From assembly GCA_938002605.1 (NCBI GenBank), contig CALLAF010000008.1:1-43197 (forward strand): a stretch of 43,197 nt of DNA, read 5' to 3'. Source of the stretch: an uncultured Paracoccaceae bacterium. Its GTDB lineage: Bacteria > Pseudomonadota > Alphaproteobacteria > Rhodobacterales > Rhodobacteraceae. Positions 16,820-25,495 of the stretch are shown piece by piece (the stretch's first letter is position 1; the number at the start of each line of letters is the position of its first letter). The notes beneath the pieces are model-generated. The model saw only the letters and a program-made list of their open reading frames with translations, ran no database searches and had not been told where the DNA came from. Both the position numbers and the translations under genes were made by a program.

Positions 16820-18432
16820 GCGTCCTCTAGGATAAGTGCGGCGGCGCGTAGCGCCAGCATCATTGTTGGCGCATTTGTATTGCCTGAGGTGATATTAGGA
16901 AAGGCCGAAGCGTCCGCAACGCGCAACCCTGACACGCCATGGACACGTAATTTTTCATCCAAAACAGAATCTTGCACGGTGCGGCCCATTCGGCAGGTGC
17001 AGGTCGGATGATAGACGGTGGACGCACGGTTCTGAAAGTCTTGCAACAGGCTCGTATCATCCATTTCCATCAAATCTGGCGCTTTGGCTTCCGACGTCAC
17101 CGCGCGCAGACTGGCCGTGCGCGCAAACCTCTGAAGAACCTTGCTCGCTGCGATTGCACCGGCTTTGTCATCGTCAGTTTCTAACGAATTTGGCTGAATG
17201 ATTGGCGCGTCTTGCGCGTGTGGCGATGATATCTCAATAGTGCCTGTACTTGTTGGGCGACACGGCTGCGCCGAAATCTGGTAACCCGGCGTCGCATCCA
17301 CGGTCACATCACCAGATGCGGATAGCCCGTAAGACACAGGGTTAAAGTAAAGCTGTATATCAGGCACCGTGATATTCGGGGCGGTACGCACAAAGCCACC
17401 CACTTGGTTCACAGGCACCGCAAGCGGGCCCTTACGTGTCGCCAAATATTGCATCCCGGCCCGCAAACGCCCAAGCCTGCGCCCGAGTATGTTGTTGAGC
17501 GTCGGGGTCTTCGCCTTAAACTGATATGAAACAGCCAAATGATCCTGCAAACCGCGCCCTACCCGGGGCAAATCGCGTACGACATCAATGCCATGTGCAC
17601 GCAGGACCTCAGCCGGGCCGAGCCCCGACAGTTGCAGCAGCTTCGGCGAATTAATTGCACCTGCGCAGAGTATCACCTCTTTGCGGGCCTTTACGATTTG
17701 CGGCGCGCCGCGCTGTTGCAACGCGACACCTGTCACCCGCGCGCCATCCAAGATCAAGCGATCCACATCGGCATTGCGCAAGACCTTCAAATTCGTGCGC
17801 CTTTGCGCGGGTCGTAGAAACGCATCCGCAGAGGACCAGCGAAACCCATTGCGCACGGTGCTTCGGTAGTAACTAATGCCGTCTGTGTCAGAGGCATTCA
17901 AATCTTTGATCACCGGATAGCCAGCCTCAGCTGCGGCATCTAGAAACACCCTTGAAAACGGGGACATCTGGTCGGATAGGTCAGTTACATGAATCGGGCC
18001 ATCGCCGCGGGTCTGACGCCCGAAATCTTGTAATTCCGAATGGGTTTCAGCGGTGTCGTATACCGCGCGTACGGTATCCCAGCCCCAACCACGCGCCCCT
18101 GCTGCTTCCCAATCGTCAAAATCTACAGGCAACCCGCGCATATAAGTCATCGCGTTGATTGAGCTAGAACCGCCGATAAGTTTGCCACGCGGCCAAGATG
18201 TACTGCGCCCGTTCAGCCCTGGATCGGCGGCTGTTTGGTATCCCCAGTTCACAGCCGGGTTTTGCACGTTAATGGCATAACCTAACGGGACCTTGACCCA
18301 AAACCGGGCATCGCTGCCGCCACTTTCTAAAAGCAACACAGTATGTTTTCCGCTCGCGCTCAGCCGGTTGGCCAAAACGCAGCCTGCAGATCCCGCACCA
18401 ACGATAACGTAGTCAAATTCCAAGTGTTTCAT
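16816..18432 (-). CDS. GMC-family FAD-dependent oxidoreductase (choline dehydrogenase-like)
   Basis: A 538-residue flavoprotein. The N-terminal FAD motif is YVIVGAGSAGCVLANRLS (GAGSAG at 12-17). The second GMC signature region is RGKLIGGSSSINAMTYMRG, and GAINSPKLLQLSGLGP is the PS00624-like segment. The C-terminal active site has His475 in YHPTCTCRMG and Asn518 in SGNTNAPTM. No signal peptide is seen. Enzymes of this type oxidise primary alcohols such as choline, polyethylene glycol units or other aliphatic alcohols. It is the first gene of the operon, divergent from a LysR regulator 161 bases away, and overlaps the enolase-type gene by 4 bases. The likely product is an aldehyde that the last gene of the operon could oxidise. 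Confidence 0.88.
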   Translation of the reverse strand: MKHLEFDYVIVGAGSAGCVLANRLSASGKHTVLLLESGGSDARFWVKVPLGYAINVQNPAVNWGYQTAADPGLNGRSTSWPRGKLIGGSSSINAMTYMRGLPVDFDDWEAAGARGWGWDTVRAVYDTAETHSELQDFGRQTRGDGPIHVTDLSDQMSPFSRVFLDAAAEAGYPVIKDLNASDTDGISYYRSTVRNGFRWSSADAFLRPAQRRTNLKVLRNADVDRLILDGARVTGVALQQRGAPQIVKARKEVILCAGAINSPKLLQLSGLGPAEVLRAHGIDVVRDLPRVGRGLQDHLAVSYQFKAKTPTLNNILGRRLGRLRAGMQYLATRKGPLAVPVNQVGGFVRTAPNITVPDIQLYFNPVSYGLSASGDVTVDATPGYQISAQPCRPTSTGTIEISSPHAQDAPIIQPNSLETDDDKAGAIAASKVLQRFARTASLRAVTSEAKAPDLMEMDDTSLLQDFQNRASTVYHPTCTCRMGRTVQDSVLDEKLRVHGVSGLRVADASAFPNITSGNTNAPTMMLALRAAALILEDA

Positions 18433-18593
18433 GGGGTTAGCCCGTGTTTCTAGGGGGCTAATTTGCAGCTAATTTACCGATGAATTCAAACAAGCACTTT
18501 TGCACCTTAGGGGTGGTTTTCGTTAACTATCAGGGCTTGAAGCGATAGTCAGTTTCGTGCATCGTTACGGACGGATCGACAGGAATTATCGCG
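18433..18593. promoter_or_regulatory. divergent control region, GMC operon / LysR gene, with octamer repeat
   Basis: The 161 bases between the two divergent starts contain no gene. GCTAATTT occurs twice in direct orientation, at 18457-18464 and 18468-18475. The copies start 11 bases apart, one helical turn, and lie about 25-43 bases upstream of the GMC start. This is a candidate binding site for the adjacent LysR-type protein or an overlapping activator. I did not find a clear T-N11-A inverted repeat that stands out from background. Confidence 0.4.
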
Positions 18594-19469
18594 ATGAGAA
18601 AACTCCCGCATGTGACTTGGTTGCGCACATTTGAGGCAGCAGCGCGGCATAGTTCATTCGCAGCGGCTGCCGACGAATTGCACCTCACCCCGGCCGCCGT
18701 AAGCCAACAGATCAAACTGCTGGAAGAAACGCTGGAAATGAAGCTGTTCAAGCGGCTTCCAAAGGGCGTTGAGCTGACCGATATTGGGCAGGCCTATGCG
18801 CAACCGGTCCGCGCATCATTTGCGGACCTGCAAACCGCGACAGAGGGTCTTTTTCAACCCAAACGAAAAACGACACTAAGGGTGCGTGCTTCAATTTCCT
18901 TTGGGGTGCTCGTTTTGGCACCTCGTCTCTCAGATTTTCGGGCGCTCCACCCGGAAATTGACATCATATTATCCACGACTGTTTGGTCAGACCGGATGAA
19001 CGATGCAACAATCGATGTTGATATCCGCTACGGCGGCGGCAATTGGCCAGAACCTAATATTTGGTCGCTTGGCGACGGTCAGGCCTCGCTCGTTTGTAAT
19101 CCAGCCGAGGCCGCGCGCCTGCAACGCGACCCCGCGCTTTTGAAAGACGCTGATATCGTCCCGATCATTGGATCGGAAAACGACTGGACGCTTATGTTTG
19201 ACGAACTAGGCGTCGAATGCCCACCGCCACCTGCTTGGATGCCCGTCGATTCATCGGTTGTGGCTCTGGAATTGATCGCGAGCGGACGCGGCGCGGCGAT
19301 CGTTAACACGATGTTTTCGCGCAGTTATATCAAGCGCGGCCTACTGGCAGAACCATTCAGACAAACGCTGGAAACGCGTAACAATTTCCATATCGTCGCG
19401 CAGACTGATCCAAAGAAACAACCGCATATCGCAAAGTTTCATGAATGGCTCGCGACGATAATTGCCTAA
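18594..19469 (+). CDS. LysR-family transcriptional regulator (GcvA-like)
   Basis: A 291-residue regulator. The N-terminal winged HTH reads WLRTFEAAARHSSFAAAADELHLTPAAVSQQIKLLEE, with the GcvA-type LTPAAVSQQIK recognition helix. An effector-binding domain follows, with RVRASISFGVLVLAPRLSDF and the typical DVDIRYGGGNWP segment. It is divergent from the GMC - enolase-type - ALDH operon and almost certainly controls it, perhaps together with the convergent dehydrogenase-aldolase-dioxygenase set. It converges on kpsT with 23 bases between the stops, so it marks the end of the catabolic locus. Confidence 0.9.
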   Translation: MRKLPHVTWLRTFEAAARHSSFAAAADELHLTPAAVSQQIKLLEETLEMKLFKRLPKGVELTDIGQAYAQPVRASFADLQTATEGLFQPKRKTTLRVRASISFGVLVLAPRLSDFRALHPEIDIILSTTVWSDRMNDATIDVDIRYGGGNWPEPNIWSLGDGQASLVCNPAEAARLQRDPALLKDADIVPIIGSENDWTLMFDELGVECPPPPAWMPVDSSVVALELIASGRGAAIVNTMFSRSYIKRGLLAEPFRQTLETRNNFHIVAQTDPKKQPHIAKFHEWLATIIA

Positions 19470-19492
19470 ACAAACCTATTCGTCCTCTAACT

Positions 19493-20140
19493 TCAGAGCG
19501 ATTTGTAAGCTGCGATAAGTTCCTTCACATCATCATAAAACGTAACCCCACCCTCGTTGAGTAGCAGACCACAGTCGCAGTATTCGTTTATCGTCGCCGC
19601 CGAATGAGAGACCATGATGATTTGGCTACTCTTCAATTTTTCCTGAAACACCGCGCGGCTTTTCTTGCGAAATGTTTCATCGCCAACGGCTGTTATCTCA
19701 TCAATCAGATAGACTTGAAAATTGATCGCCATACTTAGGCCAAACGCAAGCCGTGCCTTCATCCCGCTGGAATAAGTCTTGATCGGCAGTCGCAGCGAAG
19801 GGCCAAGCTCGGCGAACTCCTTCACATAGGTAATCACGCGTTCCGTATCTTGCCCATAGATACGCGAAACAAAGCGAATATTTTCGATGCCCGTCATGCT
19901 TCCGTTGAAACCGCCAGCGAAACCCAAGGGCCAAGAGATACGCAAGCTCCGGTAAACATGACCAGACGTCGGTGGTTCCGAGCCTGCAAGTAACCGCATC
20001 ATTGTCGATTTTCCTGCTCCGTTTTTGCCCATAATCGCGACGTTGCGGTTCTCCGGAAACACAAAGGACAGATCGTCCAAAATCACTTTCCGAACACCTT
20101 TGAGGTTGTAGATTTTTGAAACACGATCAAATGCAAGCAT
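19493..20140 (-). CDS. kpsT: capsule polysaccharide ABC transporter ATPase
   Basis: A 215-residue ATPase, the compact size of KpsT/CtrD proteins. Walker A is GKNGAGKST, the signature is YSSGMKARLAFGLS (SSGM in place of LSGGQ, as is usual for polysaccharide ABC-2 ATPases), Walker B is VYLIDEITAVGD, and the switch His is in MVSHSAATI. It powers export of lipid-linked capsule across the inner membrane together with KpsM. It is the last gene of the kps operon, 2 bases after kpsM, and convergent with the LysR gene. Confidence 0.93.
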   Translation of the reverse strand: MLAFDRVSKIYNLKGVRKVILDDLSFVFPENRNVAIMGKNGAGKSTMMRLLAGSEPPTSGHVYRSLRISWPLGFAGGFNGSMTGIENIRFVSRIYGQDTERVITYVKEFAELGPSLRLPIKTYSSGMKARLAFGLSMAINFQVYLIDEITAVGDETFRKKSRAVFQEKLKSSQIIMVSHSAATINEYCDCGLLLNEGGVTFYDDVKELIAAYKSL

Positions 20141-20142
20141 CT

Positions 20143-20925
20143 TTAAAATCTCGAACGCCGAAACAGGCGTTCGCCTGCAAGACCAATCAGCAATAACACG
20201 GCGCCGACAAAAACCGGATAGGTTCTATCTAAGATACTTGAATTGTAGTTGGGATAAAATCCGATCCGAAACCATTCCACCAGATGTAAAATTGGGTTCC
20301 ATTGCAAATAGTCTTGCGCGCGCGTGGGTAGCTGGCTTGGCACATAAAAGATGCCTGAGATAAAGAACAGCGGACGTGTTAGCACCTTTTCAATTTGCAT
20401 CCATGTGTCCCATAAAGAGACGATCACCGCATTCATGGCCCCATAGCCCAAGCCCATAAGCGCTGTACTCAAGAACACAAGGACAAGCTGCCCCGGACGG
20501 GCTGGGAACTGGGCCATCCCCGCGACAATCAACCCGGAATAGAAAATGACCATGATCACAAGATATGTTGCAGAAATTAAAATTGTGCGCGCGAGGATCG
20601 TGTCGACATCTTTAATGATAGGATAGGTCAGCAACGCTTTATTTGCGTCAAAAACGGTCATCAACTTGCCGGAGGTTTCAGTGAAAAACTGTAACGTCAG
20701 AATTCCGGTCGCAAAAAACAGTGCAAGACTGGCACCAAAGGGCGCGTGGCGCCCGACCATGGAAAACAAAATGACCAAGACGGCGACACTCGCGGTTGGC
20801 GTGATCACCGCCCATAAATAGCCGAAGGATGACGTTCCAAATGTGGCGCGGGTTTCGCGTAGGACGAGGCTCAATATAACCCTGATTTGCAACGTCAGCA
20901 GCTCAGCTGTTGTCATCTGTCTCAT
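20143..20925 (-). CDS. kpsM: capsule polysaccharide ABC transporter permease
   Basis: About 260 residues with six predicted membrane segments. It begins MRQMTTAELLTLQIRVILSL; then RETRATFGTSSFGYLWAVITP is the conserved interfacial segment of ABC-2 polysaccharide permeases. I chose the ATG at 20925 because it overlaps the kpsE stop as ATGA; a longer reading from 20973 lies inside kpsE. It forms the inner-membrane channel with KpsT. The C-terminal segment LIGLAGERLFRRSRF is the usual cytosolic end. Confidence 0.92.
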   Translation of the reverse strand: MRQMTTAELLTLQIRVILSLVLRETRATFGTSSFGYLWAVITPTASVAVLVILFSMVGRHAPFGASLALFFATGILTLQFFTETSGKLMTVFDANKALLTYPIIKDVDTILARTILISATYLVIMVIFYSGLIVAGMAQFPARPGQLVLVFLSTALMGLGYGAMNAVIVSLWDTWMQIEKVLTRPLFFISGIFYVPSQLPTRAQDYLQWNPILHLVEWFRIGFYPNYNSSILDRTYPVFVGAVLLLIGLAGERLFRRSRF

Positions 20926-22121
20926 GTCAGGTGGTCCCGCACAGAGTAGGTTAGCAATGTGCCGATGCCCCATATCGCAAAGAACATAAAACTGGCGAGC
21001 AATGTATTGTGCGCGCGCCGTGGGTATTCCGATTTTTCGGGGGTTTGCGGACGGATATGGACCGCGAGGTAACGCTGTTGGCGGTCTGCATCACGGCGTG
21101 CTTGTTCAAGTGAACTGAGCGCCGAGGCGTAAGATTGTTCCGCAAGCCTGCGTTCGACGTCCAGTGTTTCAAACGCGGCGAGTTGCTGGGTCACCGCAGA
21201 TGTCCCCGTCCCGTCCAGCAAGGCCCCACTAATTTCATGACGTCGTCTGTCAATCTGTTCGGATAGGGCTTGGGCTTGCCTGCGTAGCGCGACCAAACTA
21301 GGTGCCGTTTCATCAAGCGACTCGCGCTGGGCTGCAATGCGCGCATTTATATCGATCAACCGGGCCTCAAGTTCGGATAGCAGTTGAATTTCAAGTGCGG
21401 CGCTGGCCGTCGGATCGACCAACTGTTCGAAATTTCGAAAATCGCGAATACGATTGAGCGTTTCGCGCAAACGCGCCTCTTGCAGGGCAACTTCCTCGCG
21501 CGCAAAACTTAATGCATCTTGCCGCGCATTTGCCGAAAGCTCGTTCACGAGGTCTTGCGTCAACTCTAATACCGCCTGGCCGATCTGTTGGGCATGTTCA
21601 GGCGACATTGATTGGACTTCGAATTCGATAATCCCAGATGTTGGATCAGATTGCGTATGGATAAGTCGGTTCCAATACTTCACGAAATCCTCAATCGGGG
21701 CATCTGGGTCCAGCCGGGTAAGAAAGTCGATATCGGGGTTAGAAAACGCCTCTCTGAGTGAAAGACGTGCATCAACATCTTCAAGCAAGCGGCGGCTTTC
21801 AAGGTATTCCAACACGACATAGGTATCAGCCGTCGTTGATCCCGCACTTGCAAGCCCAGTCAGCGCGCCCAAACCGTCCAGCCCGGCGCTCGTTTCAATT
21901 CCACGAATGGAAAATCCCGCGCGTGCGGCATAGCGGTCGGTTGCGAAGGATCCATAATAGATCGCCACCGCCCCGATTGGAATCAAAACGAGCAAAACAA
22001 ATGAGAGCCACAATTTGTTGCGACGCTTGCGCTGTAAACCCGCAGTTTGAGATTTCTGCGCTTCGGTTTTGCTTAAGGAAACCACCTTCTGCGCCGTTTG
22101 ATCGGGCTTTGCATCTGTCAT
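20922..22121 (-). CDS. kpsE: capsule export inner-membrane protein (PCP/Wzz-like)
   Basis: A 399-residue protein with a cytosolic basic N-terminus. TM1 is at about residues 36-60 (LWLSFVLLVLIPIGAVAIYYG), the periplasmic domain is long and coiled-coil (about 150-350, rich in Leu, Glu, Ala and Arg), and a C-terminal TM (ASFMFFAIWGIGTLL) is followed by YSVRDH. The arrangement and operon place match KpsE/CtrB/BexC polysaccharide co-polymerases, which link the ABC exporter to the outer-membrane channel. It overlaps kpsC upstream and kpsM downstream by 4 bases each, so the genes are translationally coupled. Confidence 0.9.
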   Translation of the reverse strand: MTDAKPDQTAQKVVSLSKTEAQKSQTAGLQRKRRNKLWLSFVLLVLIPIGAVAIYYGSFATDRYAARAGFSIRGIETSAGLDGLGALTGLASAGSTTADTYVVLEYLESRRLLEDVDARLSLREAFSNPDIDFLTRLDPDAPIEDFVKYWNRLIHTQSDPTSGIIEFEVQSMSPEHAQQIGQAVLELTQDLVNELSANARQDALSFAREEVALQEARLRETLNRIRDFRNFEQLVDPTASAALEIQLLSELEARLIDINARIAAQRESLDETAPSLVALRRQAQALSEQIDRRRHEISGALLDGTGTSAVTQQLAAFETLDVERRLAEQSYASALSSLEQARRDADRQQRYLAVHIRPQTPEKSEYPRRAHNTLLASFMFFAIWGIGTLLTYSVRDHLT

Positions 22122-24220
22122 TTTCTAATCCCCCTAAGCTGCATTAAAGATATAATGAGTAATCTCAAACACTTGCGAAACCAGTTACCATGCGTGCCGG
22201 AGGTGCGTCTATCCTTCAGCATTTCAAGCGTCTGCTCCGGCCCAATAAAACATCCTGCATTGGTGTCATAATAGCGTGGATAGGAAACCAAAGCGCCGTA
22301 GATCAAACTATCTAACGACAGATGTTTCACCCGACGCGGTTCCCGCACGGTATCCGTTGTTAGCCCCCATCCCGCATAGAATGGCATCCCATGACAGGTA
22401 ACGGGAATTTCGCGCACAAGCGCCTCAAACCCCATCAAAGATGTCATCGTATGGACCGTATCAATCTGGGACAGCAAGTGATCTGGTGCAATGTCAACGG
22501 TAAGCATTTCATCACAAAGCGCAGTAAAAGGTTCCACCGCGCCGCGCTGATCCCGCAACCCCGCCAAAACATCGGGATGCGGTTTATACACAATATAGTC
22601 ATCAGGGCATAGCGCACGGACGCGTTGTAACAACGCAAGGTTCGTTTTTATATCAGGTGAGCCATATTTCAGCGATGCGTCCGTTTCCACCTGGCCGACG
22701 ACCAACACGACGGATTTTTGGGTATCCGGGCGGGTCCAGCCACGGTCGCCAGAATTGTATTTACTAATCCCGCCCGCGATCAGATTTTGGCGCAACTGCC
22801 GAGCGCGTGTTATCTGGCTTTGCGTCAGCTCTTGGGTATTGAGGATATTTTCGAGGTCCGAAGGTCGCGTCGCATCGAAATAGATACCCGTCTTGTCAAT
22901 CACCAAAGACAACGGGCGGATCAGGTCGGCACCCAACCCGGCAGATCGCAAAAACCCGTCTTCAACCCGCAATGCATCAGCAGGCGCATCAGCACCTCCC
23001 CAAACGGCAACTGTTTCGGAGCCTTTGGGTTTTCGCGCAAAACGCACCTTAGTGTCGGCGAAAAACTGTGGCAGAAATTGGCGTTTCCATGCCGAAAACC
23101 CAATCGCTGTGACCTGTTTCGGGAGCTTGTGACGCATCTGTCGTTGGCGCGCGATATGGGTAATGGCGTCTTCGGCCTCGCAGATCTGGCCCATAACAGG
23201 GTCCACATAGCGCACATAGCGGACTAAGGCCGCATGAACGATCTGAGCCAGGCTCGCCGCCCCCCGCCGATCAGGCGCGGCAAGCGCGTCATGCGTCAGC
23301 CCCCAACCGGCATAAAACGGCATCCCGAACGTGTGCACAGGTTTTCCCCACATCAACGCCTCGAACCCAACCTGTGACGTGACTGTATAGACGGCTTTCG
23401 CCTGAGATATCAGTGAAACGGGATGGCAGTTTTCAGCCACCACATGCACCCGATCAATTCGCGCCAGACTGGCGGGGTCAAAATGGCTTTTGGCGGCATT
23501 GGTGAACACATCCGGATGAAGTTTCACAACGACGTCAACGCCGGGATTATCGGCAAGCGCGCGTTGCAGCATTACGTCAAAACTATCTGCATTTGCCCAG
23601 CCATAACTGATAGACAGATCGCCACGGACCTGATCCACAACCAATACATATTGCGCAGGCAATGGTCGCTGCAATTCTGGGGCTGCGTTATATTTAGACA
23701 CGCGTCCGTCGCACCATTGTTGTGTCAGGCCTTGCGCGCGGATCTGTTCTTCGCGCGACAAAGGGGCCGCGATCATAGTTTCTAGCCGCGATGGGACCGA
23801 GGCGTCATAGTGAACGCCGAAATCATCGATGACGATCGAAATCGCCGGATCATTGCGGTCTAGCGATCGTAAAAAACCATCTTCCAGTAGTAGCGCTGAG
23901 GCATTATTTTGCTTTGCGATATCGACCGCACGGTGACCTGACCATTTCCGACCCCAGCCAATGTAGCGACCAGCCCGCGTTGGGATCAGGCGGCTATGAA
24001 ATGCGGGCGCTCGACCAAGCGCCTTTGCAACCAACGGATCGTCACACAGGTCCATAGATGTGGCCAAGTCACCATGGGCGCCGGACAGCAATCGTTTTGC
24101 CATCATACGCAGCCATTGCCCCACCTTTGCCGCGCGCCTGAACGCTAAAGCAATCGGGCGACCACGGCTCATGCGCTGATGATCCGCTGGGAACACGGTT
24201 TCATGAATATCTGTTGGCAT
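22118..24220 (-). CDS. kpsC: capsule beta-Kdo glycosyltransferase, duplicated
   Basis: A 700-residue protein with two related halves, the dual-domain form of KpsC. The first half shows YVLVVDQVRGDLSISYG, VVVKLHPDVF and SQVGFEALMWGKPVHTFGMPFYAGWGLT. The second repeats this as VVLVVGQVETDASLKYGS, YIVYKPHPDV and MTSLMGFEALVREIPVTCHGMPFYAGWGLT. Such proteins add alternating-linkage beta-Kdo residues that form the conserved lipid-linked primer of ABC-exported capsules. Both halves keep their K-x-HPDV motifs, so both look active. The start is ATG at 24220. A gap of 156 bases separates it from the upstream OPX gene and holds nothing I can identify. Confidence 0.93.
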   Translation of the reverse strand: MPTDIHETVFPADHQRMSRGRPIALAFRRAAKVGQWLRMMAKRLLSGAHGDLATSMDLCDDPLVAKALGRAPAFHSRLIPTRAGRYIGWGRKWSGHRAVDIAKQNNASALLLEDGFLRSLDRNDPAISIVIDDFGVHYDASVPSRLETMIAAPLSREEQIRAQGLTQQWCDGRVSKYNAAPELQRPLPAQYVLVVDQVRGDLSISYGWANADSFDVMLQRALADNPGVDVVVKLHPDVFTNAAKSHFDPASLARIDRVHVVAENCHPVSLISQAKAVYTVTSQVGFEALMWGKPVHTFGMPFYAGWGLTHDALAAPDRRGAASLAQIVHAALVRYVRYVDPVMGQICEAEDAITHIARQRQMRHKLPKQVTAIGFSAWKRQFLPQFFADTKVRFARKPKGSETVAVWGGADAPADALRVEDGFLRSAGLGADLIRPLSLVIDKTGIYFDATRPSDLENILNTQELTQSQITRARQLRQNLIAGGISKYNSGDRGWTRPDTQKSVVLVVGQVETDASLKYGSPDIKTNLALLQRVRALCPDDYIVYKPHPDVLAGLRDQRGAVEPFTALCDEMLTVDIAPDHLLSQIDTVHTMTSLMGFEALVREIPVTCHGMPFYAGWGLTTDTVREPRRVKHLSLDSLIYGALVSYPRYYDTNAGCFIGPEQTLEMLKDRRTSGTHGNWFRKCLRLLIISLMQLRGIRK

Positions 24221-24376
24221 ATCTCATGGGTCTGTTTCAAACGCTCCTGCGTTTATTGGCGAAAGGAATATCGCGTTGATAGATCGCTTTTAACCGTCGC
24301 TGGGTAAGCAATGGTAAACACGCTCAAGCCACCCTTATCTTTTTCGAGACGACAGCCCAGCTAAGTGACCGGCCAT

Positions 24377-25495
24377 CTAGTTTCCTAAGTTGTTGACGCT
24401 ATTGGCGCTACTTACAACCGGCGATAGAATTGTGGTCACAAATTTGCGGAATTCACTCGCGTCAGCCGTGGCGACATAAATGATATCGGTCTCATTCAGC
24501 AAAAACTGATCCGCCAGTATAAACGCATCGGCGCGTGCGAAATCGACGCGGTAGACCTGCGGGTTTTCGTTTAGATTACGTGCTCGTCGAAACACAAAAA
24601 CGGCGTTTGGAGCTGCCTGCATATCATTCAGCCCGCCGACCTCGGCCAAGAGGTCTGACAGTGTCGGACGTGCGATGTCTAAAGCGATACGACCACTATT
24701 CGACACGGCGCCATAGACCGCATAGCGGCGTGGTAAATGGCGTATCTGAACGGTATCTCCAGGTAAGATAACGATATTATTTGAAGAATGGCCTGTCACC
24801 TGATCCATTCTAACGCTGCCGGAATGTGACCCGCGCGAGACCGAAATTTCAGTTTCCCACAAGGGATTTGGGCTACCGCCCATTTGCGCCAAGAGAGACA
24901 TGAGGCGTATCCCCTGTGCCGGAACATCCGCCCTACCCGAGGTCGCGACATCTCCCAACACCGTCACCGTCCGCGTTGCCGCATCGATGATGCGAACGCT
25001 GATCTCAGGGTCGATTGCTTGGCCTTGATATTTTTCAAGCAGTACTTGGCGCACCCGAGAAGTGGTCAGCCCCGCGACATTGATACGCCCCGCATAGGGG
25101 ACTTCTACCGTGCCCGCATTCGAAACCTCGAACGACAAAACCGTTTCTCTATTCCCAGAAGACGCAAATAGACCGTCATTTGCAGTCTCCCAAATGTGTA
25201 GTTCTAGAACATCCGCGACGGAAATACGCTCGTGATCAACCAAAAATCTCTGATCCTGAAACCCGCGAGGAAACCGCCCACCAGAATAGGCCGGCGGCAC
25301 AGTCACCGCGTTCACATTGATCAAATCAAATGCGACAAGTTCCGGATCGACAGCATTTTCAGAAACGGCACCTGCGACAATTTCATCTGCAGACGGCCCA
25401 AAGGCCGGCAAACTCGCGCAGCCGGAAAGCATCAGAAGCACGGCGACATGGCAAAAAGAGGCCCAGCAGTGGTTTTGAGATCGCGCAAAATTCAT
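24377..25495 (-). CDS. capsule outer-membrane export lipoprotein (OPX, Wza/KpsD-like)
   Basis: A 372-residue polysaccharide export protein. The signal ends in a lipobox LLMLSGC followed by ASLP, so it is lipidated. The Poly_export domain includes ERISVADVLELHIWETANDG and VPYAGRINVAGLTTSRVRQVLLEKYQ. SLBB-type repeats follow: TVTVLGDVATSGRADVPAQG and YAVYGAVSNSGRIAL. Length and domains are closer to Wza/CtrA than to the longer enteric KpsD. It should form the outer-membrane conduit for the capsule. Its start overlaps the kpsS stop by one base (TAATG). It is one of two OPX genes in the window, the other being in the exopolysaccharide locus at 31907. Confidence 0.9.
   Translation of the reverse strand: MNFARSQNHCWASFCHVAVLLMLSGCASLPAFGPSADEIVAGAVSENAVDPELVAFDLINVNAVTVPPAYSGGRFPRGFQDQRFLVDHERISVADVLELHIWETANDGLFASSGNRETVLSFEVSNAGTVEVPYAGRINVAGLTTSRVRQVLLEKYQGQAIDPEISVRIIDAATRTVTVLGDVATSGRADVPAQGIRLMSLLAQMGGSPNPLWETEISVSRGSHSGSVRMDQVTGHSSNNIVILPGDTVQIRHLPRRYAVYGAVSNSGRIALDIARPTLSDLLAEVGGLNDMQAAPNAVFVFRRARNLNENPQVYRVDFARADAFILADQFLLNETDIIYVATADASEFRKFVTTILSPVVSSANSVNNLGN

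Noticed and set aside
17914..17920. Single CGGATAG half-sites inside coding sequence (here, also near 14088 and 20215)
   Set aside because: They lack the paired inverted half and lie within genes; a 7-mer is expected several times by chance in 43 kb on two strands.
20925..20973. A longer N-terminus for the capsule permease
   Set aside because: It would overlap the end of kpsE by about 50 bases, and the ATGA overlap at 20925 gives the normal family start.
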